Assembly (NCBI GenBank): GCA_002709565.1 | Contig: PAPY01000005.1 | Coordinates: 1 to 41,759 of the forward strand | From: Legionellales bacterium | GTDB taxonomy: Bacteria; Pseudomonadota; Gammaproteobacteria; UBA1113 | Length of the DNA stretch: 41,759 nt | Direction of reading: 5' to 3' | In this document: piece after piece, positions 17,341 through 26,069 of the stretch | Numbering within the stretch: the stretch's first letter is position 1 | How the letters are laid out: each line of letters starts with the position of its first letter | Notes under the pieces: generated by a model | Database searches by the model: none | What the model saw: the letters and a program-made list of their open reading frames with translations, nothing else | Told to the model about the DNA's origin: nothing | Program-made: the position numbers and the translations under genes

Positions 17341-18744
17341 ATGACTGAATCTGCACAAAAAACCCGCACAGAATCCGACAGCATGGGCACTATCGAAGTC
17401 GCCGCTGATGTGTATTGGGGCGCACAAACTGAACGTTCTTTGCACCATTTTGCTATCGGCCACGATACTATGCCTGTGGAGCTAATTTGGGCCTTTGGTA
17501 TTTTGAAAAAAGCCGCTGCCCTTACTAATCAAGAGCTTGGCAAATTACCAGAAGATAAAGCCAAACTCATTACCGAAGCCGCCGATGAAGTGATTGCTGG
17601 CAAACTCAATGATCAATTCCCGTTACGCATCTGGCAAACCGGTAGCGGCACCCAAACCAATATGAATACCAATGAAGTGATTTCTAACCGCGCTATTGAA
17701 ATGGCCGGTGGTACCATGGGCAGCAAAGAGCCCATACACCCCAATGATCACGTCAATATGTCCCAGTCATCCAATGATACATTTCCAACTGCCATGTATA
17801 TTGCCGCCAGCAAAGCCCTCACCAGCCAATGCATTCCCGCGGTACAACGATTGCGGGATGAATTGGCCAAAAAAGCCGCCGCGTACAAAGACGTAGTCAA
17901 AATCGGTCGTACTCATTTACAAGACGCGGTGCCATTAACCCTTGGCCAGGAAATATCTGGCTATGTCGCCCAATTGGATATGGCCCTAAAAGGTATGGCC
18001 GACTGCTTGCCCGGTTTATACCAACTGGCCATCGGCGGAACCGCTGTGGGTACGGGGTTAAATACCCATCCGCAATTTGCTGAAATTGCCGCTAATCATA
18101 TTGCCAGCCTGACCCATTTGCCCTTTGTCTCGAGCCCCAATAAATTTGCTTCCCTTGCCGCCCATGATGCCTTGGCCGCCGCCAGTAGTGCATTGCGTAA
18201 CTTGGCAACCGCTATCATGAAGATTGCTAACGATATTCGCTGGTTAGGCTCAGGCCCTCGCTGTGGTTTAGGTGAGCTCGTGTTGCCTGCCAATGAACCC
18301 GGCTCATCAATCATGCCCGGGAAAGTAAACCCCACCCAATGTGAAGCTATCACTATGGTGTGTGCCCAGGTAATGGGCAATGATGCAGGGGTCGGTTTCG
18401 CTGCCTCCCAGGGGAACTTTGAGCTGAATGTGTACAAACCCATGATGATTTTCAATGTTATTCATTCTATTAATATACTCAGCGATGCCTGTCATTCGTT
18501 CACTGAATTCTGTGTGGAAGGCATTGAAATCAACAAAGACCGCATTGAGCATTATTTGCGTGATTCTTTAATGCTAGTCACCGCGCTTAATCAAGTCATT
18601 GGTTATGACAAAGCCGCCAAGATCGCCAAAAAAGCCTATCAAGACAACACAACCCTCAAAGAGGCTTGTGTGGCGCTGGGCTTTTTGACGGCTGACGAAT
18701 TCGATAAGCATGTCAAACCTGAAGAAATGACGGCGCCGAAGTAA
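17341..18744 (+). CDS. fumC: fumarate hydratase class II
   Basis: A 467-aa class II fumarase, the oxygen-stable, iron-free enzyme that interconverts fumarate and malate in the TCA cycle and works as a homotetramer. Signature sequences are [20 protein letters not shown] at the N-terminus, [39 protein letters not shown] with the active-site H and S/N residues, [18 protein letters not shown], and [20 protein letters not shown], the mobile catalytic loop containing the base serine. Length is as usual. A strong intrinsic terminator follows at 18759-18790, so it is monocistronic. Confidence 0.96.
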   Translation: MTESAQKTRTESDSMGTIEVAADVYWGAQTERSLHHFAIGHDTMPVELIWAFGILKKAAALTNQELGKLPEDKAKLITEAADEVIAGKLNDQFPLRIWQTGSGTQTNMNTNEVISNRAIEMAGGTMGSKEPIHPNDHVNMSQSSNDTFPTAMYIAASKALTSQCIPAVQRLRDELAKKAAAYKDVVKIGRTHLQDAVPLTLGQEISGYVAQLDMALKGMADCLPGLYQLAIGGTAVGTGLNTHPQFAEIAANHIASLTHLPFVSSPNKFASLAAHDALAAASSALRNLATAIMKIANDIRWLGSGPRCGLGELVLPANEPGSSIMPGKVNPTQCEAITMVCAQVMGNDAGVGFAASQGNFELNVYKPMMIFNVIHSINILSDACHSFTEFCVEGIEINKDRIEHYLRDSLMLVTALNQVIGYDKAAKIAKKAYQDNTTLKEACVALGFLTADEFDKHVKPEEMTAPK

Positions 18745-18758
18745 GGATCAATACAACA

Positions 18759-18790
18759 GACGATGGATGTGAAGTCCATCGTCTTTTTTT
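18759..18790 (+). terminator. intrinsic terminator of fumC
   Basis: A perfect nine-base stem, GACGATGGA / TCCATCGTC, with a seven-base loop is followed directly by seven Ts (18784-18790). It begins 14 bases after the fumC stop codon. Confidence 0.9.
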
Positions 18791-18852
18791 GCATTTCTTG
18801 GGCACTCCCGCTAGTATTTGTTGTTGGACCCCTCAATTAAGGACATAAGCCC

Positions 18853-20613
18853 ATGGCTGAAAAGCATCGCCCTACCTCCGTCACCGTCATCTGTTGGTTA
18901 ACCATTATTTTTGCTGGTTTATCCCTGTTAGCCACGTTATTTAGTGTGCTTGGGATCAGCATTGTCAGCCAATTCGGCATGGGCAAACCCTCCTCAATGA
19001 CTGGCACATTGAGTGGTGTATTTACATTCATCATTAGCTTGGCGGGATTTATTGCCGCAATTTATACTCTTAAATGCAAAGCCTGGGCCCGTTCCATTCT
19101 TGAGACCTATTATTGGTGTGGCCTGATAAGTATGTTAGGCACCCTGGTTGTTTATATTCTTGCTATTGTCGTCTTTTCCATTGGCAGCAATGCCGGTATG
19201 GCAATGATGGCTGCTGGCGGTATGTTGATGGGCATGGCTGTACTCATCGTGCCAGCACTGCTCACGTTATTGATCATTTACTTCCTCCGCAAACCCGCAG
19301 CTCGTGAAGCCATGGACGCCGACCAAAAGATGGACGACAAAGTCAAACTCATGCGCTATTGTCTGTTTGGCTTGGTCATCTTGCTGCTGGTGATGGAATA
19401 TATCACTGCATCAAGCAATCTTAATACCTTCAGTGACAAGACTGAAGAAATGAAATTACAAGCCATGTCTATCAGTGAATCAACGATGCCAGGAACCCAG
19501 GACATGCCACAAGCTGCCACCCACACAACGATGCCAGCAAAGCCTGCAACCAAGCCCGCACAATCTACGCCCACCGCAGCGCCTCAGCCACAACAACAAC
19601 CCCATCAACAACCCATGGGTCATCCTGGCGCTAAACCTCGAGAAGCCCAACCAGTTACTGGACATCCTGGTGCCGAATACCGCGCAGCTGAAGAACAACA
19701 AACCATAGCCGGACAAATCAATGGCTATGTAAAACAACCTGATTCACTGCAAGCTGCTGGCCAACGAATGATGGATTCTACCCAACATTCTGGTTCTCAG
19801 GTGACCCACCGCACCCGTATGGTAAACCCTGATCAGATAATCGTTGAGTCTACGCCTGCTCAAACCGAGCCAACCATTGCAGCAGCAAGCGATAAGCCTG
19901 CTTCACAAACTGCAGCACAGGAGCTGGCACAACCAACAGAGGCCAATCAGCCTGATGTAGCACCAGCCATGAAAGTTGATGGTTCCACACCGCCGCCAAT
20001 GCAACGCCCTAGCCGCGCTCAGCAACAACAGCAACAACAAACAGCAATGCAACATGTACCCGCTGAACAAATGGTTCAGCAAACTGTGGCATCATCAGCA
20101 ACAGCGCAGACAACAACATCAGTACCGACGTCTAAATCTTTTATCGAGACCTATCATAATGGTGTAAATATCTTTAAACAAAAAGACTACCCCGGCGCTA
20201 TTAAACAATTTGACCGGGCGCTGGCGATGGATCCCAATGTTATGGGCAAACCCGCTAACATTTATGTTTACCGAGGTTTAGCTTATGGTTACATGGGTAA
20301 TTACGACAAAGCGATTATTGACTTGAAGCAAGCTCTCGAGCGTAACCCGAAAGATCAAGCCATGATCATGGGTAATCTAGGTTGGGTTTACTTCAAAAAA
20401 GGCGATTATGGCCAGTGCGTCAATTACTATAATCACCAACTGCAATTGCAACCTGATAGCGCTAATTCTTATTTAAACCGCGGTAATTGTTACGGCCGTG
20501 GTGGTGACAGAGAGCGGGGTATTGCAGATATTCACCAAGCCTGTAAGCTGGGCAACCAATCCGCCTGTAATTTTTACCAACGCTTGCGGCCTGAAGAAAA
20601 GTCTTCCATGTAA
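18853..20613 (+). CDS. multi-pass membrane protein with Q/P-rich linker and C-terminal TPR domain
   Basis: A 586-aa protein with three parts. Residues 1-190 hold about five membrane helices (near 11-36, 53-74, 88-111, 115-145 and 168-185). Residues about 200-425 are a low-complexity linker rich in Gln, Pro, Ala and Thr, with a GHPGA motif twice and a run of seven glutamines, likely disordered. Residues about 430-575 form tetratricopeptide repeats (YHNGVNIFKQKDYPGAIKQF, YVYRGLAYGYMGNYDKAIID, GNLGWVYFKKGDYGQCVNYY, NSYLNRGNCYGRGGDRERGI). The layout suggests an inner-membrane scaffold that displays a protein-binding TPR module. It follows the fumC terminator and lies 12 bases before the hydrolase gene, so the pair is probably co-transcribed. 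No specific function is recognised. Confidence 0.75.
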   Translation: MAEKHRPTSVTVICWLTIIFAGLSLLATLFSVLGISIVSQFGMGKPSSMTGTLSGVFTFIISLAGFIAAIYTLKCKAWARSILETYYWCGLISMLGTLVVYILAIVVFSIGSNAGMAMMAAGGMLMGMAVLIVPALLTLLIIYFLRKPAAREAMDADQKMDDKVKLMRYCLFGLVILLLVMEYITASSNLNTFSDKTEEMKLQAMSISESTMPGTQDMPQAATHTTMPAKPATKPAQSTPTAAPQPQQQPHQQPMGHPGAKPREAQPVTGHPGAEYRAAEEQQTIAGQINGYVKQPDSLQAAGQRMMDSTQHSGSQVTHRTRMVNPDQIIVESTPAQTEPTIAAASDKPASQTAAQELAQPTEANQPDVAPAMKVDGSTPPPMQRPSRAQQQQQQQTAMQHVPAEQMVQQTVASSATAQTTTSVPTSKSFIETYHNGVNIFKQKDYPGAIKQFDRALAMDPNVMGKPANIYVYRGLAYGYMGNYDKAIIDLKQALERNPKDQAMIMGNLGWVYFKKGDYGQCVNYYNHQLQLQPDSANSYLNRGNCYGRGGDRERGIADIHQACKLGNQSACNFYQRLRPEEKSSM

Positions 20614-20625
20614 GAGGCTTAGGCA

Positions 20626-21447
20626 ATGCAAGGTTCATTCAAGTGGCCGATGGGGCGACTGCTACTGAGTATTGTATTGATTTATGTCTTGGTTGCAGTA
20701 TTCCTATATTTATTCCAACGGCAAATCATTTACCGCCCCGGCTATGGACCAACCGGTGACCATTGGGCCTTGCCTAAAGGTGAAACCATTACCTTAACCA
20801 CGAACGATGGTTTATCACTACAAGCCTGGTATCGCCCAGCACAACGCAATTTACCCACGCTATTGATCTTTCATGGCAATGCTGGTGCGATTAATCTGCG
20901 GAGTTATTTAGTTACTCCTTATTTGATTCACGGCTATGGCGTATTTTTGTTTGATTACCGTGGTTACGGCGGCAATCCCGGTAAGCCAACCGAGACGGGA
21001 CTGTATAAAGATGGCGAAGCTGCCGTGAATTACCTACGTCAACGGGTAAAACCTCGCTGTATCGTTTACTACGGTGAATCCCTTGGCACTGGTGTCGCAG
21101 TAGAGATGGCATTGCATTACCCGCCAGCGGCACTAGTACTACAATCACCTTACAGCTCACTTGGTGATGTGGGTAGTTATCATTATCCCTTCTTGCCCGT
21201 CAAACTATTGATGAAAGATAAATACACCAGCATCGAGAAAATCACGCGTCTTCATATCCCTGTGCTCATGATGCATGGCAGCAGTGATACGATTGTTCCT
21301 GCAAAGCTTGGTGAGCGCTTATTCGTCGCTGCCAATCAACCCAAACAATGGCAATCCTTTGAGGTTCATGGCCACAATGATATGCCATCGATGCAGATGT
21401 TCCAAGCCACTGATAAATTTTTGCGGGAGCAGGGGGTTTGTCAGTAG
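20626..21447 (+). CDS. membrane-anchored alpha/beta hydrolase (ABHD13/Bem46-like)
   Basis: A 273-aa serine hydrolase. Residues about 10-32 are a membrane anchor (LLLSIVLIYVLVAVFLYLF). The fold is shown by the oxyanion-hole region LLIFHGNAGAINLRSYL, the strand VFLFDYRGYGGNPGKPTETG, the nucleophile elbow YYGESLGTGVAVEMAL (Ser near residue 151), the acid segment MMHGSSDTIVP and the catalytic histidine in EVHGHNDMPSM. This domain order matches the ABHD13/Bem46 group, whose substrates are poorly defined; some are lipid or thioester hydrolases. It follows the TPR protein by 12 bases and its end overlaps the end of convergent tssG by seven. Confidence 0.85.
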   Translation: MQGSFKWPMGRLLLSIVLIYVLVAVFLYLFQRQIIYRPGYGPTGDHWALPKGETITLTTNDGLSLQAWYRPAQRNLPTLLIFHGNAGAINLRSYLVTPYLIHGYGVFLFDYRGYGGNPGKPTETGLYKDGEAAVNYLRQRVKPRCIVYYGESLGTGVAVEMALHYPPAALVLQSPYSSLGDVGSYHYPFLPVKLLMKDKYTSIEKITRLHIPVLMMHGSSDTIVPAKLGERLFVAANQPKQWQSFEVHGHNDMPSMQMFQATDKFLREQGVCQ

Positions 21448-22256
21448 TGATATTTTATTTCCATGCTTTTATTGATTGTTCTCCCCAGCCAACAATGCCA
21501 ACCGAGATAGATTGGTTGGTTACCAAGCTGTAAAGAGCAAGCGGAGGGTATTACCAACAGCGTAAACTTACAGTGTGGTGGTTTGGGTGAAAATGTCAGA
21601 AGTTCATCATGGCAGCGCTGCCAACGTTTGGGATCATTATTCAACTGCAAAAAATCATCCAGACTCATTGGGCCCAGGGTTATGTGTAAGCCCTGTTGGG
21701 GATGATAATAACGTTGACCCAGCATTGCCGTGTCATTAAGCCGGCAATGGTAACCAAGAGAATGTTGCTCAGTTAATGCTAACCATTCACCACGACTATC
21801 TTCAATGACGAAAGACCACGGCGCAAAGACGGATTTTAATTGTAATGCCAAGTATGGCAAGTTACGTCGGTAGTTAGTCCTCTCATAAGCTTGCACCTTA
21901 TTATTGAGACAAGAGAACCGTACCAATACGTCATAGACTTGGTCATTTAGGCGAATTAAATCATCGCGTAAATCTTGATTCTTCGCTAAGGTTGCTTGGT
22001 GTAGTAAGTCCGGTGACAGTGGTGAGCTAACGCCCACAAGACCAAAGCAATTAACATCGATGATCAGCCTGTCGTGTTGATAGTTAAATTTAGCGACTTC
22101 TTGGCCGGGAAACTGTAATGAGTTCATTGGCTTGACGTGGTAGTCAATATCATAGTATCTACAATAGTTCACTAATGCCTGTAATGTCCAAGCTTGGGCC
22201 CGGGTCTCCAGTAATTGCGTTACAGGGTTAGCTTCTGGCCGAGCAATGGCTGCCAT
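21441..22256 (-). CDS. tssG: type VI secretion baseplate subunit TssG
   Basis: A 271-aa TssG, part of the T6SS baseplate wedge together with TssF and TssE. The family is recognisable from the order of blocks: an N-terminal helical region, then LQFPGQEVAKFNYQHDRLII, VNCFGLVGVSSPLSPDLLHQ, and the C-terminal GQRYYHPQQGLHITLGPMSLDD followed by LGWHCWLGR, where the LG-x-x-x-WLG ending is a hallmark. Length is somewhat short for the family (often about 300-330). It overlaps tssF by 37 bases, the usual coupling. It is the last gene of the T6SS segment. TssA, TssE, TssJ-M, ClpV and VgrG are not in this window. Confidence 0.85.
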   Translation of the reverse strand: MAAIARPEANPVTQLLETRAQAWTLQALVNYCRYYDIDYHVKPMNSLQFPGQEVAKFNYQHDRLIIDVNCFGLVGVSSPLSPDLLHQATLAKNQDLRDDLIRLNDQVYDVLVRFSCLNNKVQAYERTNYRRNLPYLALQLKSVFAPWSFVIEDSRGEWLALTEQHSLGYHCRLNDTAMLGQRYYHPQQGLHITLGPMSLDDFLQLNNDPKRWQRCHDELLTFSPKPPHCKFTLLVIPSACSLQLGNQPIYLGWHCWLGRTINKSMEIKYHY

Positions 22257-23827
22257 GTATACTCCTCATCACTGTATTGCGAATAGACAACCAGAACAAT
22301 CACCGTATTAAGATCTGCGTAATAACAAAAAAATCGGTGTAAAATGCCCGCTAATTTACGTAAGCTCAGCATATCATTAACCGACTTAGACACTGTCATA
22401 TGAAGGGTGAAACCTGTCACCTTTGCACCCTTATAACAGTAAGCCAATGGCGTAGCATTGATAGCAGTTATATTAGCAATGATAGTTTGATAACGCTGAT
22501 TGACATCTAACAGCGTTAGTAATTGTTTCAGTAATTCATGATCAATGATTGATTGGAAATGTTGATGTAAAAATATAGTTAAAATTTCTATTGCCGTGTC
22601 ATCAAGCAAGGCTTGTGAAGCCCGCTGCGGCCGCGTCAATAAACTCAGTTGTAAGTCATTTGGCAAACCCGACTGCGCCGTCAGGGCTACGCCTGGATAG
22701 AGCTCATCATAAGGGCCATTGCCTTGATGTACGAGAGCTGCAACCGCGGCAGTTTGTGGGGCAACGTCATAGTTGTTCTGTAAACTGAGACTGTAGTGGG
22801 GATAGGCAGCATTACTCAATAGCCGTGTTTTCTTGTACGTTATATTAAAACCCTGTGTACTGACCGGCGTGAGCCGTTGCTGCTTACCGTATTTATCCTG
22901 CAATGTCACATCCACAATATCGTAAAGCCAGCATTGTGCATTATTAACATCAACAGTGATTGGATAGTCCTGCTGCTGGGCTGTCACCATTATAGGTTCA
23001 CAGGTTTGTGGGTAGAGGTTAATGATAGGAACGCAATTAAGTCGGATATTGTCATGACGTAATTGACTGAGCGCAGGAATTGATTCATCAAAATGAACTG
23101 TTATCGTGAGCTCTGTTGCTGACCCACACCAGTTAACAGTATCCAAGCCATTGATGCTAACAAAATGTTGGCGCTCGTCATAATAGAGATTTTCTAATAA
23201 ATAGTGGAGCGCCGGCTGAGCTGTTAGGTAAGTGGGTAATAATCCTTGTACAGGACTGGTATAGGTCCCTTGTAAGAGGGGAAGTGAATATTTCTCCCCG
23301 TTAAAACACAGACTAACCGCTTTCGCTGCTTGCAGTAGGCTCACTTGCAACGTATCAATCAATAGTGACTCCCCCTGCAAATACATCGTAAATGAGTCAA
23401 GCTTCAGTGTAGCAAACGTTACGCCTGGCAAAGCCGCTAACGTCATTGTCACCTCACTGCCTGTTGGGGTTTCACAATACCGTGCATCACTCACGCGCAA
23501 TGGTAATACCTCTGTGTCATAACAACTGATGAATGAGTACGGGTGTGTACTGTTACTCTTAAAGCGCATGCCCTTAGTCATGGTATGTTTGCTACGGGTT
23601 TGATAGGGTGTAGGTTTCAGTTCGACAACAGCACTGGCTGGCAGAACTTGGGTGACGTGAGGCAATAATAATGTCAATAAGTCATGACCAGCCTGAGGTT
23701 GTTGTTGAGAAATTTTGTCGATAACCTCTGCATTCGCGGAGGCGACAGCATCTAACAGATTATCTTTAGCACTGAGTTCCGTATTGGATATCAACTGACT
23801 GAGTTTGCTGTAGCAGTTATGTTTCAT
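22220..23827 (-). CDS. tssF: type VI secretion baseplate subunit TssF
   Basis: A 535-aa TssF, which forms the baseplate wedge with TssG. Support comes from its position directly before tssG and from internal blocks such as LPASAVVELKPTPYQTRSKH, LRVSDARYCETPTGSEVTMT and SINGLDTVNWCGSATELTIT. NIRLNCVPIINLYPQTCEPI is the conserved N-x-VPxxNLF-like TssF segment, and the C-terminal GAKVTGFTLHMTVS fits too. It is shorter than typical TssF (often about 590-630) and lacks a clear Shine-Dalgarno sequence. It lies 25 bases after the unknown 430-aa gene and is probably transcribed with it from the promoter at 25212-25240. Confidence 0.82.
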   Translation of the reverse strand: MKHNCYSKLSQLISNTELSAKDNLLDAVASANAEVIDKISQQQPQAGHDLLTLLLPHVTQVLPASAVVELKPTPYQTRSKHTMTKGMRFKSNSTHPYSFISCYDTEVLPLRVSDARYCETPTGSEVTMTLAALPGVTFATLKLDSFTMYLQGESLLIDTLQVSLLQAAKAVSLCFNGEKYSLPLLQGTYTSPVQGLLPTYLTAQPALHYLLENLYYDERQHFVSINGLDTVNWCGSATELTITVHFDESIPALSQLRHDNIRLNCVPIINLYPQTCEPIMVTAQQQDYPITVDVNNAQCWLYDIVDVTLQDKYGKQQRLTPVSTQGFNITYKKTRLLSNAAYPHYSLSLQNNYDVAPQTAAVAALVHQGNGPYDELYPGVALTAQSGLPNDLQLSLLTRPQRASQALLDDTAIEILTIFLHQHFQSIIDHELLKQLLTLLDVNQRYQTIIANITAINATPLAYCYKGAKVTGFTLHMTVSKSVNDMLSLRKLAGILHRFFCYYADLNTVIVLVVYSQYSDEEYTWQPLLGQKLTL

Positions 23828-23852
23828 GTTATTGTTATTAGCCTATTACCCA

Positions 23853-25145
23853 CTATCCATTAGCCATACTAAATTTCGTTACGCCAGGTTTAACCTCTTC
23901 ACTAGCAAGGCCTTCTCGCAGTCGCCTATTATACTGCTCTTGTAGTTTTTTGATCGCTCTTGCTTGCTGTTCTTGTGCTATTGCAGCTTCAATATTCCGT
24001 TCTCCCGTTACCGGTGATCCATACAAGCACTCTTCTTCTAGCGGGTCTTCAGCCATGCAATCTGCTTCATCACCACTTAGCCGGGATAGAATCATGCTAC
24101 TACTGGACTTATTCTCTCTGCCATCAGAACTGTGTCTTGACACAACAGGTGTCGACACTGAACCTTCCCCACTATGGGTATGATTTTCTGTCACCACATC
24201 TTCGGCTGGGCAACAACAAAAAATCCAACGGATCCAATGCCATAGTTTCTGCCAGCCAGAAGGTTGTTGTGGCTGTGGTTTAGCTACCCATCCTGCATTT
24301 CGAAAACTACGCAGACGTTTGCGCTCAACAGGTCTGCGCCTATCCGTTTCAATCAAGTCATCTATCCCGCTACTATCTGGTCTTCTACGTTCTTCTGTAA
24401 CACTACGTGGTGATGAAGGAGCTTCAATTACAACACCTGAATTGACACGACTGAAACGTATAATCTTCGCAAAAATAGGCGTATTCGCATCTGCACTTAT
24501 TCCAACGTCGTCGGATACTTCATCCTCATCATTCAAGTCATCAACCTGTTGAGTCTCTCCTTTCGGTTGTGAACCATCAACCTTAAGCCGTACTTGTATC
24601 AATAAGTCCGTAATGTCTTCAGTCAATGCAACCTTGCCTAACTTGATAGCAATATCTGTATACTTTTGTTTTGCATCATCACTGATTTCCTCTTCAGGCC
24701 ATTCTAATTTACCAAGTTCACTTAATTGTTGACGATAATCCTCTGGATAGAGTTCTTCCATTAGCCATTTGCAGTGATTTTTAATCGTGTTACCAATTCC
24801 AGTTAATCGACCTCGTAACTTCGCTAACTTCCAACTTAAACTAAGTAACTTCACTAAGTCTTCGCAGCCATCTTCAGTAAGCTTGATAATGTCTTGTCGC
24901 AATGCCTCTTGTTTAGCTGACGAAAACTCCTTAAATGCTAGCTCTCGCATAAAGTATTCCGTCAGATCTAACAAAGCGTAATAGAAACGCTGCCCACGCT
25001 CTTTGTCTTCAATTGTTTGACGCTCAGGTGTTCTCAAGCGATTAAACGCTGTTTGTGACAGACGCTTTGTTATTTGTAAGCGTCTACCCTTATCTAGAGC
25101 CTGCACTTGATAGACGGGTAATGAGCGCCTTCTTGGTTGTGACAT
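23853..25145 (-). CDS. unknown 430-aa protein inside the T6SS cluster, candidate effector
   Basis: I do not recognise this family. Residues 1-190 are basic and mostly helical (PRRRSLPVYQ start; SWKLAKLRGRLTGIGNTIKN). Residues about 190-290 are acidic and then Ser/Arg-rich and look disordered. A short aromatic amphipathic stretch, WQKLWHWIRWIFCCCPAED (about residues 298-316), ends in three adjacent cysteines at 310-312. The C-terminal part is Ser-rich and then helical (AAIAQEQQARAIKKLQEQYN). There is no signal peptide. It occupies the place between hcp and tssF where tssE is often found, but nothing in it resembles the TssE lysozyme-like domain. A structural T6SS protein or a secreted effector are both possible. 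AGAGAGGC precedes the ATG at 25145, and a good promoter lies 67 bases upstream. Confidence 0.7.
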   Translation of the reverse strand: MSQPRRRSLPVYQVQALDKGRRLQITKRLSQTAFNRLRTPERQTIEDKERGQRFYYALLDLTEYFMRELAFKEFSSAKQEALRQDIIKLTEDGCEDLVKLLSLSWKLAKLRGRLTGIGNTIKNHCKWLMEELYPEDYRQQLSELGKLEWPEEEISDDAKQKYTDIAIKLGKVALTEDITDLLIQVRLKVDGSQPKGETQQVDDLNDEDEVSDDVGISADANTPIFAKIIRFSRVNSGVVIEAPSSPRSVTEERRRPDSSGIDDLIETDRRRPVERKRLRSFRNAGWVAKPQPQQPSGWQKLWHWIRWIFCCCPAEDVVTENHTHSGEGSVSTPVVSRHSSDGRENKSSSSMILSRLSGDEADCMAEDPLEEECLYGSPVTGERNIEAAIAQEQQARAIKKLQEQYNRRLREGLASEEVKPGVTKFSMANG

Positions 25146-25185
25146 TGCTTGCCTCTCTTACAGTCGGGCAAACCACCATAAAACC

Positions 25186-25200
25186 AAACCATGATGGTTT
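25186..25200. promoter_or_regulatory. palindromic operator candidate near the transcription start of the 430-aa T6SS gene
   Basis: AAACCATGATGGTTT is a perfect 7+1+7 palindrome placed about five bases after the predicted transcription start of the promoter at 25212-25240. This is a typical site for a dimeric repressor. The regulator is unknown. Confidence 0.4.
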
Positions 25201-25211
25201 CATCGTGTTTG

Positions 25212-25240
25212 TCATAGAAACGTGCCATTCGGTTGTCAAT
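25212..25240 (-). promoter_or_regulatory. sigma70-type promoter for the 430-aa gene and tssF-tssG
   Basis: On the minus strand a consensus TTGACA (25240-25235) is followed after 17 bases by TATGAC (25217-25212). Transcription would begin near 25205, about 60 bases before the ATG. It makes this half of the T6SS locus separately regulated from tssB-tssC-hcp. Confidence 0.55.
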
Positions 25241-25510
25241 GCCTAGCTCGTTCCAAGCGAGTTATCATCATCTATGTTCGATTAACTCGCTGATTGCCCT
25301 AACTATTTTCGTTATGTCTTACAGGTATAGTTCAGGCATTTTCACCCCGCAAGGGGTTTTTATAAAAAAAATCATTTTTTTTTATGTCAGCAATGCATTT
25401 ATTGACCAACTTAGGACGACACTATCATTTCAACCATCATCAGCCACAGACAAGTCCGTGATTTATTGATATTTTTTTGTTTAGCAGTAACCTCCCTAAC
25501 GGTTAGCAAA
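25241..25510. other. gene-free stretch between hcp and the 430-aa gene
   Basis: No credible gene is seen in the 429 bases between hcp and the next T6SS gene. Besides the promoter and hairpins listed separately, it holds CCCC-GCAA-GGGG followed by TTTTT at 25345-25361. This would work as a terminator only for plus-strand transcription, although no plus-strand gene ends here. It also holds long A/T runs around 25357-25385 and a short palindrome, CTAACGGTTAG, at 25497-25507. Confidence 0.5.
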
Positions 25511-25526
25511 CCCCGTGAAAACGGGG
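25511..25526 (-). terminator. hairpin after hcp, probable terminator
   Basis: ACGGGG and CCCCGT form a six-base GC-rich stem with a four-base loop, about 50 bases after the hcp stop. On the minus strand it is followed by only three Ts, so it may be a weak terminator or an mRNA-stabilising end. Confidence 0.5.
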
Positions 25527-25574
25527 TGTTGCAACTCCTGTGGGTAAAACACACTTCGTCATGTGGCTCATGTC

Positions 25575-26060
25575 TTACACTTTTTCGCTCCACTGATCTT
25601 CCGTGGCAATATTACCGTCTAAGTACTTCCACCGGATCTTCTCGTAACGAAATGCCACATTCTCCAGGTGACCTTGGCTTTCTTTGGATTTGTCTTTGAT
25701 GTCAGCCATTACAGGCTCCACTGCCACCACTTTGGCATTGTTAAGGACATGCTGAAAATACTCTTCTTCTTGCCCCTGGGCATTAATCCGATACCAACTA
25801 AGTTTGACCTCTTGCAGGGTTTTACCACTACAGCAGGCTTTGTTGAGTATGGGGGAAGCGGAATCAAACACTTTAGTCACCACAAAGGGTTCATGTTTAC
25901 GAGTGCCTGTTAATGCTCCCGTGTCTTGATCATTGGGAATATAGATCCGGTGCTGAAAGCCCGTCACTTCAATGCTATTTTCACGACCCGATACATTCAC
26001 CGTACCATTGATCGCGCTGCCTTGGTCGTCGGTCAACCACATATAACCTGGTGTCGCCAT
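25575..26060 (-). CDS. hcp: type VI secretion tube protein Hcp (TssD)
   Basis: A 161-aa Hcp, whose hexameric rings stack into the inner tube that is fired from the T6SS sheath. Family features are the N-terminal MWLTDDQGSAINGTVNVSGR, the NSIEVTGFQHRIYIPND region, the KHEPFVVTKVFDSASPILNK segment and EVKLSWYRINAQGQEEEYFQ. The VKxxLxWYR-type segment with a following EEEYF is diagnostic of the Hcp1/TssD family. Length matches (about 160-170). AGGAG lies about seven bases before the ATG. It is nine bases after tssC and followed by a hairpin terminator, so tssB-tssC-hcp form one operon. Confidence 0.92.
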   Translation of the reverse strand: MATPGYMWLTDDQGSAINGTVNVSGRENSIEVTGFQHRIYIPNDQDTGALTGTRKHEPFVVTKVFDSASPILNKACCSGKTLQEVKLSWYRINAQGQEEEYFQHVLNNAKVVAVEPVMADIKDKSKESQGHLENVAFRYEKIRWKYLDGNIATEDQWSEKV

Positions 26061-26069
26061 GAGATGCTC

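Noticed and set aside
24319-24552. Plus-strand open frames within the 430-aa T6SS gene
   Set aside because: They lie antisense to a longer frame with a good promoter and ribosome binding site, and show no domain features.
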